From Terebella lapidaria (taxonomy: Eukaryota; Annelida; Polychaeta; Terebellida; Terebellidae), in the NCBI GenBank assembly GCA_949152475.1, contig OX424567.1, positions 22,221,402 through 22,285,401 of the forward strand: a stretch of 64,000 nucleotides of DNA, in the 5' to 3' direction. Positions within the stretch are counted from its first letter, which is position 1; every line of letters begins with the position of its first letter. Shown here piece by piece: positions 45,240 to 64,000 of this stretch. Made by a program: the position numbers and the translations under genes. The notes beneath the pieces are model-generated. The model saw only the letters and a list, made by a program, of their open reading frames with translations. It was not told the DNA's origin and made no database searches.

Positions 45240-47131
45240 GTGATTTTAGTTTTAGTTTGTTTATTTGGCAATCCATATTATACATAAATATATGTATGAA
45301 TATAAAATCACCAGGGATTGCACAAAAAAGTAACCCAATACTTATTTCCATTGTGGTCCCTGTTTGTAAGGTCACGTGACTTAAAATAATTAAAATAGAA
45401 TACAGAATATGAAAAATTTGTAAACAAATATTTGAAAAAGTCCATAAAAATATGGAGAGATTATATAATATATATGACTAGAAAGATTGACTATTAAACC
45501 AAAAGTTTAGATTAAGTGAATAAAATTAGATTAATAGATAAGAGCATTATTTTCATCGCTAGCTACTTTTTGAAAGAGGCAATTTCTTACTGCTACTTTA
45601 AAGGCTTGTTTAGTTGGTATTGTGTGGATGTCAGTGGGTAGGTCATTCCATGCAGTTATAGCAGTGTAGAAGAAAGATGTTTGGCCGAAGTGCTTAGTCT
45701 TAACTGCAGGGACGGATAATGCGGTATTACTGGATCGTGTATTGACTGTGTGTTGATCTCGGACCCATTTAACATTTGCCTTTAGATAGGTTGGTGCTTG
45801 GTTATGTATTATATTAAAAATGTGATTTAGTTTTAGTTGGGTCACGCGTAGATGAGTGGGTAACATACCGACCATCCTAAACTCAGTATAGCCTATATGG
45901 GCTCTTGCTGGTAGCTGCAAGATGAAACGTATCATCTTGTTTTGAGTGGTTTGAAGTCTGGTTTTGTATCGTTGGGTGAGACCAGAATACCATGCCGAAC
46001 AGGCATAGTCCAAATGGCACTGAACAAGTGCAGAGACCAAAGTTCGTCTGGTTTCAATATTGAGGTTTCTGGCCTGACGATACAAAAATCTTAGTCTGTC
46101 ATTACACTTCTTGATAACGTTTCGGGCAACACTCTCACCAGATAGATCCTGGTCGAGAGTTAATCCAAGATATTTGACATTGTTTTTGCAAGCAATGTCA
46201 TTTTCTCCACATTCAATATGCAAGTTTCCTGATTTGCTAATTTTACGTTTTGATCCGAACAATATAGATTCGGTTTTGCCCAAATGTAATGACAGCTTGT
46301 TCTCGATTAACCACTCTTGAACTGCATGAAGCTCGGTGGCAAGAGCTTGTTCAATATCTGCAGTATTCTTTCCGCTAACCAGCAATGCTGTATCATCAGC
46401 ATAAAGGAGTGTTTTACATGTAACCGCAGAAGGCAGATCGTTTATATATATCAAGAACAGTTGAGGTCCTAATATCGACCCCTGTGGTACTCCACATTTG
46501 ACAGTTTCAATTGTTGACAGGGTGCCACCAATGCCAACAACCTGAGTTCTACCGGTCAAATAGGACTCAAACCATCTCAGCGACTGCCTTCCGAGACCAA
46601 TGGCTTTCAACTTATTCATTAGGATATGATGATCGACCGTATCAAATGCTTTTTGCAAATCCAGAAGTACCATGCCCGTGTACTTGCCATTGTCTCCCTC
46701 CTGTTTGATGTAATCTATCAGATGGACCAGGCATGTATCTGTGGAGTGGGCCGATCTGAAGCCCGATTGATGTTCATAAGGCAATTTGTTCTCCATCAGA
46801 TACGACTCCATCTGCTGGAAAACTACCTTTTCCAGAATTTTAGAGATAATACTGAGGATAGAAACAGGACGATAGTTACCACAGTCTGTTTTAGTACCTT
46901 TCTTGTGTAGTGGGGTCACACGTGCAGATTTAAGGTCTTGTGGGATTTGTCCTGTGGATAAAGATAGGTTAATAATGTGAGTTAGAGGCCGTGCAATAAT
47001 AGGTGAACCATCTTTAACAAACCTAGCTGGGATACAATCCAAACCGGTCGCTTTACCATTGTTTATACTGTTTAATAAATGATAAACTGTGAAACGAACT
47101 AGTTCAAGCCCCGGCCCTTTTCGTTTTCTTT
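45240..47131 (-). mobile_element. 5'-truncated non-LTR retrotransposon (jockey/CR1/L2-like)
   Basis: The element runs on the minus strand from a truncation near 47131 to a tail at about 45240 that ends AAATAAACAAACTAAAACTA. Only the reverse transcriptase half remains, with 3' UTR. The endonuclease part is missing, as expected for incomplete reverse transcription. It is probably unable to move on its own. Confidence 0.9.
45531..47042 (-). CDS. Reverse transcriptase domain of a non-LTR retrotransposon, N-terminally truncated
   Basis: Some 500 codons are open, continuing in frame back to an in-frame stop near 47134; the nominal first codon (TTG) is not a real start. Ordered RT motifs are visible: GLDCIPARF, TPLHKKGTKTDCGNYRPVSI, LLDLQKAFDTVDH, CGVPQGSILGPQLFLIYIND, LLYADDTALLV with the catalytic YADD at about 46386-46411, and KYLGLTLDQDLSG. 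The C-terminal part (HLDYACSAWYSGL, then ITAWNDLPTDI) is typical of jockey/CR1/L2-type polymerases. In the full element it copies RNA at a nicked target. No frameshift is seen, so the insertion is fairly recent. Confidence 0.93.
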   Translation of the reverse strand: MDCIPARFVKDGSPIIARPLTHIINLSLSTGQIPQDLKSARVTPLHKKGTKTDCGNYRPVSILSIISKILEKVVFQQMESYLMENKLPYEHQSGFRSAHSTDTCLVHLIDYIKQEGDNGKYTGMVLLDLQKAFDTVDHHILMNKLKAIGLGRQSLRWFESYLTGRTQVVGIGGTLSTIETVKCGVPQGSILGPQLFLIYINDLPSAVTCKTLLYADDTALLVSGKNTADIEQALATELHAVQEWLIENKLSLHLGKTESILFGSKRKISKSGNLHIECGENDIACKNNVKYLGLTLDQDLSGESVARNVIKKCNDRLRFLYRQARNLNIETRRTLVSALVQCHLDYACSAWYSGLTQRYKTRLQTTQNKMIRFILQLPARAHIGYTEFRMVGMLPTHLRVTQLKLNHIFNIIHNQAPTYLKANVKWVRDQHTVNTRSSNTALSVPAVKTKHFGQTSFFYTAITAWNDLPTDIHTIPTKQAFKVAVRNCLFQKVASDENNALIY

Positions 47132-47694
47132 TCTAATGGTGAACTGGACTGAGAAAAGGATACACAATGCACATTATGCAGAACACTGACTACGGGTAAA
47201 AGCGGGAGCTCCCCGGACAGTTGCTCATCAGAAAAATGACAACCAGACATAATAATAGGCTAATCAAAAAGTTGAAGAATGGAAAAGTTCTCCGCCAAAA
47301 ATATTCAGAGTATAGGCTAACTCGGTGTGTTAGGCCTAACTTCACATGGTGATCTGTTATAGATCTATTGTTGAGCAGCAAAAATAATACGTAAAAAATA
47401 GACATCCTAGCTTGATATATACTGTATTATATTAAGCTCAATTTGTATCGCGTGACCCCGCGCGACACCATGCACAATTGGCCTAATATTGTATTCGTCA
47501 TGAATTGTTGGCACTTCCATAATTCTCCATTTGGCTATGTCGCATTACACGTTAGGCGCTCCATCATCCAATCAGCCTCGTTTTCAATCTGGGAAATTCC
47601 CGATTTTTGACAGCTGCAAAAACAAAAGCAAAATCTCATTTTCTTTGAATTTCTTCGGCTAAATCGTGGCGAATTTCGTTTGAAACGGTGAAAG
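47132..47694 (+). promoter_or_regulatory. Probable TMEM245 promoter and 5' UTR
   Basis: The stretch between the truncated LINE and the TMEM245 start becomes richer in CpG near 47440-47480 (GCGTGACCCCGCGCG). No TATA box or upstream coding exon was recognised. The ATG at 47695 follows GTGAAAG, a good initiation context. Confidence 0.45.
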
Positions 47695-56509
<8,815 letters not shown>

Positions 56510-57668
56510 ATGTACAGAACCTTCTCTCTCTATGAAGATCTGCACAGCGACTTGAAGAACTCATAATCTGATACACCAGTGGGATATACCAACTGATAAT
56601 GACCACGTCACCGGATGAAGAAATGAACTGAGCAAAATCGATGACTATCGAAAACTTGAGATGTATCATAGTCTGTTAGTCAGTTGAAATGTTCATTTGA
56701 TTGGGTGCTAGACTTGGATGCTGAAGTTTGTTTTAATATTTCTGATATATATTTATTACTCCTGTAATCATTTTATGTTCTGTACGTGCACAGGTACAAT
56801 TTAATGTTGATATGTGTAGCTTTGAAAGTCAAGTTTCACCACAAGGTAGCACAATTTATATGACTGAGAGTAGTACAGTACATGTAATCATGATTCGAGT
56901 AAAAAAAGTTTTTGTATTCTAATTTCTTCGATGAATTTGTTTGTTTCTTCATGGCTTTAGCATACTACATGATTGTACGTGATTATGTTGTGTGCATTAT
57001 GGTCACTTTACATATATTATGTTGGTTGAGAAAATAGCTCTATAATTCTTCATGCAAAAGGAAATTTAGAAGCATACATCTATTTTTGAAACAAAGGAAA
57101 TTTCAAGTAATGAGGCGAATGAACTTTGACAGTGTTTTCACATTTCTATCATCAATGCTATAAATGAATATATGGTGAGGGAAACTCATCATATGTTTCA
57201 ACATGTTCTAGGAGTATAGTTTGAAATGAAGAGTTCAACAGAGTGGAACATTGTCCCCAATATGTATAGGTAGTTGTATTTTTGACAAGTTGTATTGACC
57301 TAGTTTTGTTGAATGCTTTAATTATCTTAACTTTATACTAGTCAAAAGTCTTTGTATTATTTTCGCATTTGTTGTTGCTGTGCAATTTGAAAGTGTTTCA
57401 TACTTGCTTAGTCTAGTATTATTTCCATTTTTTAGGTTTTTCAGTGGACTATTTGATAGTAACATATTAATGAAAAAAATAGACCACATTTTCAGCAGTT
57501 GTCACAACTGATCTGTACATTTATGCAAAGTTTTGAGATGAGAATACTCAAGCTGTATATTTATTGCTTTTTGCATTTCCTAGAAGTGTAGATAATGTAA
57601 TGTTATGTATGTACATGTATGGTGCTTATGTTCAATGGTTTAAAAAAATGTTTCCCTCGTAAAATAAA
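56510..57668 (+). terminator. TMEM245 3' UTR and polyadenylation signal
   Basis: An AT-rich stretch of about 1.15 kb after the stop runs to AATAAA at 57663-57668 in an A-rich context. Internal ATTAAA-like words could give shorter transcripts. No other feature was seen. Confidence 0.5.
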
Positions 57669-58940
57669 AAAAAGTCAATATCTGTACTGAGCTGGATACG
57701 CGAGTGCGACATATTACGTACAGCTCTTTTATCAGAACTTCAATGGGCACACTACTTCTCTGGACCTATAATCCTCTACGATCCATCCGTTCTAAATTCG
57801 CCGCATCCCTATGTTCACCAATTGCATATTAGCGAAGCTCTCTTTGTGAAAAACAAAATGATGGTAAATAGTCATGCTACTAGACTATCGATCAACGATT
57901 TTAACGGGTGTTTTGAAAGACATGACAGAGCCCGAAAATGCTGTTGGCGAATTTGGGAATGTGGCGAATTTAGAAAAGAATGGCTCTCATGTGTTAAATG
58001 TAAACATGCAAACAACTATAAGTATCTTTTCATTTTGTCTAAGAAGTGTACATTATTGAGTAATCATGAGAAAATGCATATTGGTAATCGTGTTAACACT
58101 GTGCAATATTCCACCCTGCTATTGCATGTTTCAGCATTAAGCTCACGGAATATTATGTGCTACAAAAATTACAAGGTGATAACAATAATGATAATAATGA
58201 CAACAATAATAATGTTTCATAACAACATTGTTCAACTCATCTATAGCTATTCCAAAAGTTAAATAGTTAATGAGTATAGATTATTTTGGCTATATTAGAA
58301 TTAAGATTTTTGCGAGATAGTAATATTATTTCAAGGGGATATAAGGACATACTAAGGAAATGAATGAAAAGTGCAGCTTATGAACTTAAGCTTATTTGCA
58401 GCTTATTTTTAAGCTTATTTGCAGATTTTAATAGTTTAAAAATTACGTTTGATTAATGTTACATTAAGTATGCAAAAATTGTCTGGACTGTTAATAAAAT
58501 ATTGTTCTTTTAATGTTGTAAATTTTGTTTTGACTTGCTTATTTTGTTGGGTCATCACTCATAGTGACAATGAAAATATATTTCCAATTCTGTGTATCGA
58601 TTTGCTCTCAAACAAAAGCATCCCTTTGGGTCAAGGCGATGGTAGGGGATTTCTCACATGTAAATTTCGTGGATTGGTACATGTAAACAGAGCATAACGC
58701 AAGATGTCTACTTGTTGAATAGCACTGAATAATGACTTGATAGTATTCAATTTGGACATAAAGTTTCTCAAAGTTCTAAGAGTTCAAAACAAAGACAATA
58801 AAACCTACTTTTTCAATGGTTTCCAGAAAGCTACAACACAATATATCCAGTGGAAATATTTCTAAAGACAGTTTTTGTGAAGTGATAATGTCAGACGGTG
58901 TATAATTATAGGCCTTCAATATTACATTTATTCTGAAACA
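57669..58940. other. AT-rich intergenic DNA
   Basis: Nothing recognised apart from an ATA/ACA-type simple repeat near 58170-58215. The longest frame (57822-58262) does not begin with ATG, its codons are AT-driven, and it contains no family motif. Confidence 0.4.
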
Positions 58941-61234
58941 AGGTATTTGAGATACTTCAAATGACCTCAGATGACCTTGAGTGCAGAATCTCAATGTCAG
59001 TCTGACATAAAATATGAAAATTGACCTCTGGAGCTAAAACACTTGCAAACACAGCTCAGGATTGCATTATAAACATATGGGGTGTCATAAATGGTGCATC
59101 TTTTGGTGACCTTGATGTTGACCTCGGACGACCTTGAACACTATCTCAATGTCACATCTGAACTAAAATTTGTGAATCTGGTCTCTACAGACAATGCTTG
59201 CACAGTAAAAAAAAATATCTGAGATTCAGAAAAAAAAACTTCAAGAAAGAAAATAAATCTTGGGAGAATAGCAAGTGTGGTAAATCTAATTTTTAAGCCT
59301 TAATTTTCTTAATGCAAGAACTAAATACGAACGATTATTCCTAAGAAAATCTAGTTTTGGGAATTTTTAGGGATTTTATTTTCTTGTGAATAGAATGATT
59401 TACAAGAATTCAAGATTTTATTTCCAGAAACGAACATATACGCATTCAACCAAGATAACTCGATCTACTTTTAATCTAATTTCAAGCCATTTTTTTCTAG
59501 ATCACAGTTTCCCACAAGATTTTTTCCAACAAAAACAAGAAAATCTTCTTAGTGGTCAAGATTTTATTTCCTGAAACAAGTCAAAAAATTATCTTATCTG
59601 AACAATAATGAACTTGAAACAAGAAAATCCATAGTCTACATTCAAGAAAAGCACAATCTGCATTCAAGAAGACACTGTAAGTGAAAATATCTACGAGTAG
59701 GAAAAAATATCTCACTTTCCGTGAATAATCTAGCCATTCTCCTCTGGTGAGAAAGTAAATCTTATTTTCTTGTTTTGGAATAACGGGTGGCTTCTGAAAT
59801 TGAGAATTGTACACACTTGGTTTGAGAAAGCATTATTTTACTTGCTGTAGCAATGTAAGTAAGGTCACACTTCAAGAAAACCACAACTAAAATATACCGG
59901 CCCTGCTGATCCTAATAGGTGCAAATGTGAAAAAGATCTCAAAAAGTATACAATAATATATTATACCAATGCAAAAATCGTGAATATAATACCTCCTATA
60001 CTGTCATTATACATGCCATGTGCCAAAATACAAATTAACGTTCTTAAAGGAAGACGTGGCACCCTTGGCCTGATTAAGGTCCATACTTCTATAGGACCAA
60101 TATACAGTATGTTGGATTCGTACACGTACATGCATATTGTTTTGCAAACATAAGAAAAACATAGCACCAAGGGTGCTGTAGCTTACCGGCAGATCATGAG
60201 AATTGCACAGAGTATCGATTTTCCGAAGTATAAATTGTTATACCATTGTCAAAATATGTTCGTTAATGTTGCCGAACACATATCTTCTGTATGGACTATG
60301 ACACGAACTCAAGTTACATCTTGAAAGTTTGTTTTTCGTTAATGACATATATTTACAGACCGTCATTTTTCAAAGGCAACAATCCTATAACCCAATTTTC
60401 CTTCACAATGGGAGCTTATAGTGGAGTTAACTCCTGGAACTCTTCAAGATAGAGCCTAAGTATTGGCACATAATATCTCTCTAGGTGCAATAGTTTGAGC
60501 GGCTGAGGCCAATTTACACATTCCACACCAAACATTTAGCTCTCAAGGTCATCCGAGGTCAAGCTCAAGGTTTTATTTTGTGCCATGTAGGTCTTCTATA
60601 TGTCCATAATGCAAACATAGCTCTACCTACAAGCATTTCATCTGTAGAGGCACATTTGGGCATTTTTTACCATAAAAAAGGCTATTTTGACCTTATCAAA
60701 GGTCAAATTCAGGATCACCACCAGGTCGTCATATATGAATTCCCATTTGAAAATGCCAATATATGAGCTCTATCCTAAAGCGTTCTATGAGTACAGTTCC
60801 GGCAGCTCCCATTATGAAGAGAAAAATCAGTGAAAATTTTCCAAGTCCAAAATTTCTTTGAATGAAATCACCCAAAATGAATAGTAACGCGATTTGGACC
60901 GAATGGCTGCCACACGCAGACTGGCGATTCAAGAGTAACAAATCTCATACACATCATAGAGGTGCATAAGGGGAACCTTTTGAAACAAATATCTGAAAAC
61001 TGATCAGACAGTTTTTGAGAAAATGGCCATCAAAGTCCAAAATTTACCATTTTTCGGCAAAAATGGCCGCCAAATCGGCAAGAACGATTCAATAAAAAAA
61101 CAAAAACAAACAAAAAAAAAAGCAGCTCAGGGTATTAGCCCAAGGAATGTTTTAGTAAATTTTCAGAAGAATTCATCAAGGTAAAAAAAGTTATTTGCCG
61201 GACGGACGACGGACGGACGGACAGACAGACAGCC

Positions 61235-61298
<64 letters not shown>

Positions 61299-63074
61299 AC
61301 GAAAAACCACGACAATAGCTTATCGGCCCATATGGGGCGGTAAGCTAAAAATTAGCCCAAGGGCTATGACAGGTTACCAGACAATTTTGGTTTTGAGCAT
61401 TGCAGGTGACAACCAAGGTCATTTTTGTGGACTATGTGTACTGCATAGAACTTTCTATATGTTCATAATACAAACATATAAGTCCTAGTAACAAGTATTT
61501 TGTCTGTAGAGGCCAATTTACACATTTCAGGTTAGACTTTGAGATTTAGCCTTCAAGGTCGTCTAAGGTCAAATCTAAGGTCACCAATTAGATGTGCCAC
61601 TTCTTATTTTTATTTTTATTAGCTTATAATATAATCCTAACCTCTAGGTGCGAGCCTTTGAACCTCAGCGGAAACCTCAGTTACACATTCCATGTCAGAC
61701 ATTTCGCACTCAAGGTCATCCGAGGTCAAGTTCAACGTCATCATTAGTTGTTCCATATACGACTTCCTGTATGCTCATAATGCAAACATAAGCTCTATCT
61801 GCAATAACCTCGTCTGTAGAAGCAAATTTGGACATTTTTGACCCAAAAATGACTGATTTGACCTTTCAAGGCCATCAAAGGTCAATTTCAAGATCCCCAC
61901 ACAAGTCGCCATATATGACTTCCTATTTGAAAGTGCCAATACCTAAGCTCTATCTGCGTGCTTTCTATGAGTACAGTTCTGGCAGCACCCATTATGAAGG
62001 AAAAAAGTGCCGAAAATTTTCCAAGTCCAAATTTTTTTTCAAAGGGTGCAATTTTTTGTGTGCCTAGAAATGGCCCAAAATGGATAATAATGCGATTTGG
62101 GGAAAACAAAATTTTTTTTTGCCGATCCGTCAAAAATTCAAAATGGCCTCCACACAAAGACCGGCGATTCAAAGGTACATACGAAGAATCTTTTTAAACA
62201 GAAATCTGAAAACTGATCAGACAGTTTTTGAGAAAATAGCTGCCAAAGTTCAAAATTGAGCGTTTTTCAACGAAAATGGCCGCCATTTTGAGAAAAATTG
62301 AAAAATCAAAAAACTAAAAATTACCTCCTCCTTGAATTATTTTAATGCATCTTTTCCCAAATTTTTAGAAAGATCGGATCGCACACTTTAAAGATAAACA
62401 TAGCACCAAGGGTGCTGTAGCTTACCGGTTGATCATGAGAATTGCACAGAGTATTGATTTTCCAAATATAAATATAAATATAAAACATCAGATATTATGA
62501 AGGGAAAAGTCAGTGAAAATTTTCTAAGTCCAAAATATTTTTCACAGGGTGAATTTTTTTTTATCCTGGAAATTACCCAAAATAGATAGTGACATGTTTC
62601 GGGCCAAAAGAAAATTGTTTGGCCGACCCGTCAAAAAATCAAAATGGCTGCCACACGCAGACCGGCGATTCAATGACAACGAATCTTATATACATCATAG
62701 AGGTACATTTAGGGGAATCCTTCAAAACAAAAATCTCAAAACTAATCAGACAGTTTTCGAGAAAATGGCCACCAAAGTCCAAAATTGGCCATTTTTCAGC
62801 AAAAATGGCCGCCAAATGAGCAAAAACGATTGAATAAAAAAAACGATAAAAGCAGCTCAGGATATTAGCCCAAGGAATGTTCAAGTAAATTTTCAGAGAA
62901 ATTCATCAATACAAAAAGTTATTTGCCGGACAGACGACGGACGAAAAACCACGACAATAGCCTACTGGCCCATATGAGCCGGTAAGCTAAAAATGTGAAC
63001 GGACAGACGGACGGACGGACGACGGACGCAACGCGACGGCAATAGGTTGTTGGAACATAGGTGCGGTAACCTGA
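58940..63074 (-). repeat. Cluster of hairpin-capped AGGTCA-rich repeats
   Basis: At least three minus-oriented units are seen: about 60163-61347, 61352-62395 and 62398-63074, with a degenerate leading part from 58940. Tail stems are AGCACC-AA-GGGTGCT (60163 and 62402) and TTAGCCCAAGGGCTAT (61352). Head stems are CTTATCGGCCC against GGGCGGTAAG (61318-61346) and similar pairs at about 62962-62990 and 63044-63072. Interiors contain TCAAGGTCATCCGAGGTCAA and AAAATGGCCGCC words like the 33-44 kb copies. A segment at about 59190-59830 is instead rich in AAGAAAATAAATCTT words. Confidence 0.68.
61196..61290. repeat. GACG/GACA microsatellite in a repeat head
   Basis: About 12 tandem copies of CAGA/GACA are flanked by GGAC/GACG repeats. 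The position, just inside a head hairpin, matches the GTCC tracts of the other units, so the tract is part of the repeat family. Confidence 0.9.
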
Positions 63075-63143
63075 AAACTAGATTCGTTTGTGGCTGCATG
63101 GGTGTATCCCCTGATGCCCTGATCTAGGCCGGCGACTCAAGTT

Positions 63144-63787
63144 TCACCGGCTTATAAATTTCTCATACTTCTTAACCATAGACTTGTAGACAGGTGTGCG
63201 ATCGCTACTGTGCGGGTCATCGCAGAAGACCTGCTCCTGCAAAAACAGGAGTGCGGCGCCGAGGTTGGATGGATAGGTCAACATGAAAGTGTAGTAAACA
63301 CCGATCATTATCAGTACTGCTTTAAAGTAGCCCCCTGTTCGGCGAACAATGCCGAAAGTGCGTCCAAATCCACAGATCATGATTGTTTCTTCCGTCAGGA
63401 TCAATCTGGGATGGTTCGACTTCGCCAGACTGTGGACATCTGTGGCACCCTGTGAATGAATGGGAAGAGCATACATAAAGCTGAATAACAAAACACAGTG
63501 TACTCAATGGTATTGCATCACATGTAACTCGTTATTTACACCCGACAAAAAAACAAACAAAAGTTGACACTTTCACATTTATGTCAAAGTAAGAAATAGT
63601 GTTTCTCAGATTCAAGCCGATAGATCTGGTAAGCAAAATGCAATAAAATTGTTTTTTTGTCGAGTAAGGCTGTCAGTGTCTGTCTGTGAGCAACATACAT
63701 CACGAACAACCACGAATGTTGCTGCTTTGCCAGGCCGCTGCCTCAGTATTTGCACAAGGAGGGAGCAAACAGTTTCCTCCTTTTCAT
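63144..63787 (-). CDS. Last two exons of an unrecognised gene
   Basis: In transcript order, exon 63787-63699 (AT plus EKEETVCSLLVQILRQRPGK, then AATFVVVRD) joins in phase 0 to 63449-63144, which ends EKYEKFISR and a stop. Acceptors (TGATTTCAG; CATTCACAG) and the donor (GATGTATGT) are good. The final exon contains HPRLILTEETIMICGF, a hydrophobic KAVLIMIGVYYTFMLTYP and LLFLQEQVF. The pattern HPR...YY-F-YP...FLQ resembles, from memory, the C-terminal region of a multi-copy family of uncharacterised fish and invertebrate proteins; I cannot name a function. The 5' part lies beyond the window. Confidence 0.62.
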
Positions 63788-63909
63788 CTGAAATCAAAAT
63801 ATTTTTTTCACCTTTTAACATGGTAAAATTGCAGTTACAAATTGTATATGCACTGTACACAATAAAAATTACAAACCAGTGAAATCTAGGTTACAATTTG
63901 CATGTACAA

Positions 63910-64000
63910 CTAGACGTCAAGGCCTAAAGATGCCTTGGAGGCATTTCGATGTTAAGACTGATTTATAATATCCAGGGCGACGAACCCGTTTCGCTGTACG
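63910..64000 (-). mobile_element. 3' end of a second Helitron-like element, cut by the window edge
   Basis: Read on the minus strand, it ends AAATGCCTCCAAGGCATC, a short spacer, AGGCCTTGACGTCTAG and then T. This is nearly identical to the end at 23402-23438. The upstream part (TACAGCGAAACGGGTTCGTC) resembles the minisatellite unit word AGAGCGAAACGGACG. Confidence 0.65.

Noticed and set aside
57822..58262. 146-codon plus-strand frame
   Set aside because: Begins at TTG, AT-driven composition, no motif or splice context.
61196..61290. CRISPR-like regular repeat
   Set aside because: It is a 4-bp microsatellite with no spacers in an animal genome.

Overview
The window looks like a gene-containing stretch of an invertebrate animal genome. 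Coding exons are GC-richer than their surroundings and split by GT-AG introns, the non-coding DNA is AT-rich, and short non-autonomous transposons are very dense. The abundance of TACATGTA and GTTACCATGGTAAC-type words and the long introns fit a marine invertebrate such as an amphioxus or another non-vertebrate deuterostome or lophotrochozoan. I cannot fix the species from sequence alone.

Five protein-coding loci can be supported. (1) 9936-25835, plus: a complete ADAR2/ADARB1-type adenosine deaminase acting on RNA in five coding exons (697 aa), with two dsRNA-binding domains and an intact deaminase domain. (2) 29297-31423, plus: a second dsRNA-binding protein with two dsRBDs, an RGG-rich tract and a Tyr/Gly/Ser/Gln-rich tail. 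No first exon of its own was found, and its first visible acceptor is in the same phase as three ADAR2 donors. (3) 37144-42213, minus: a four-exon secreted protein with a signal peptide, a six-cysteine discoidin-like region and a C-terminal jacalin-like lectin domain. (4) 47695-56509, plus: a complete 17-exon TMEM245 orthologue (884 aa predicted, close to the vertebrate length). (5) 63144-63787, minus: the last two exons of an unrecognised gene running off the window.

The rest is upstream DNA, introns and repeats. 1-9.6 kb is upstream of ADAR2 and holds several MITEs, a pair of NRF1-like palindromes and some unique GC-balanced islands. The 10.8-kb ADAR2 intron 3 holds further islands, a TA-flanked MITE, a 147-bp minisatellite with Helitron-like 3' end, and a tRNA-derived SINE. 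Between ADAR2 and the second dsRBP lie a 1.2-kb inverted-repeat element with a long internal hairpin and a TTAA-flanked MITE. From 33.4 to 44 kb and 58.9 to 63.1 kb there are copies of a hairpin-capped repeat family packed with AGGTCA (nuclear receptor) half-sites; two copies form large opposed arms around the 3' half of the lectin gene. A 5'-truncated non-LTR retrotransposon lies at 45.2-47.1 kb.

The strongest leads are the phase-compatible juxtaposition of an RNA-editing enzyme with a second dsRNA-binding protein, with a strong foldback structure between them; the two-domain lectin; and the nuclear-receptor half-site arrays carried by repeats. Gene identities rest on motif recognition by eye; no searches were run.
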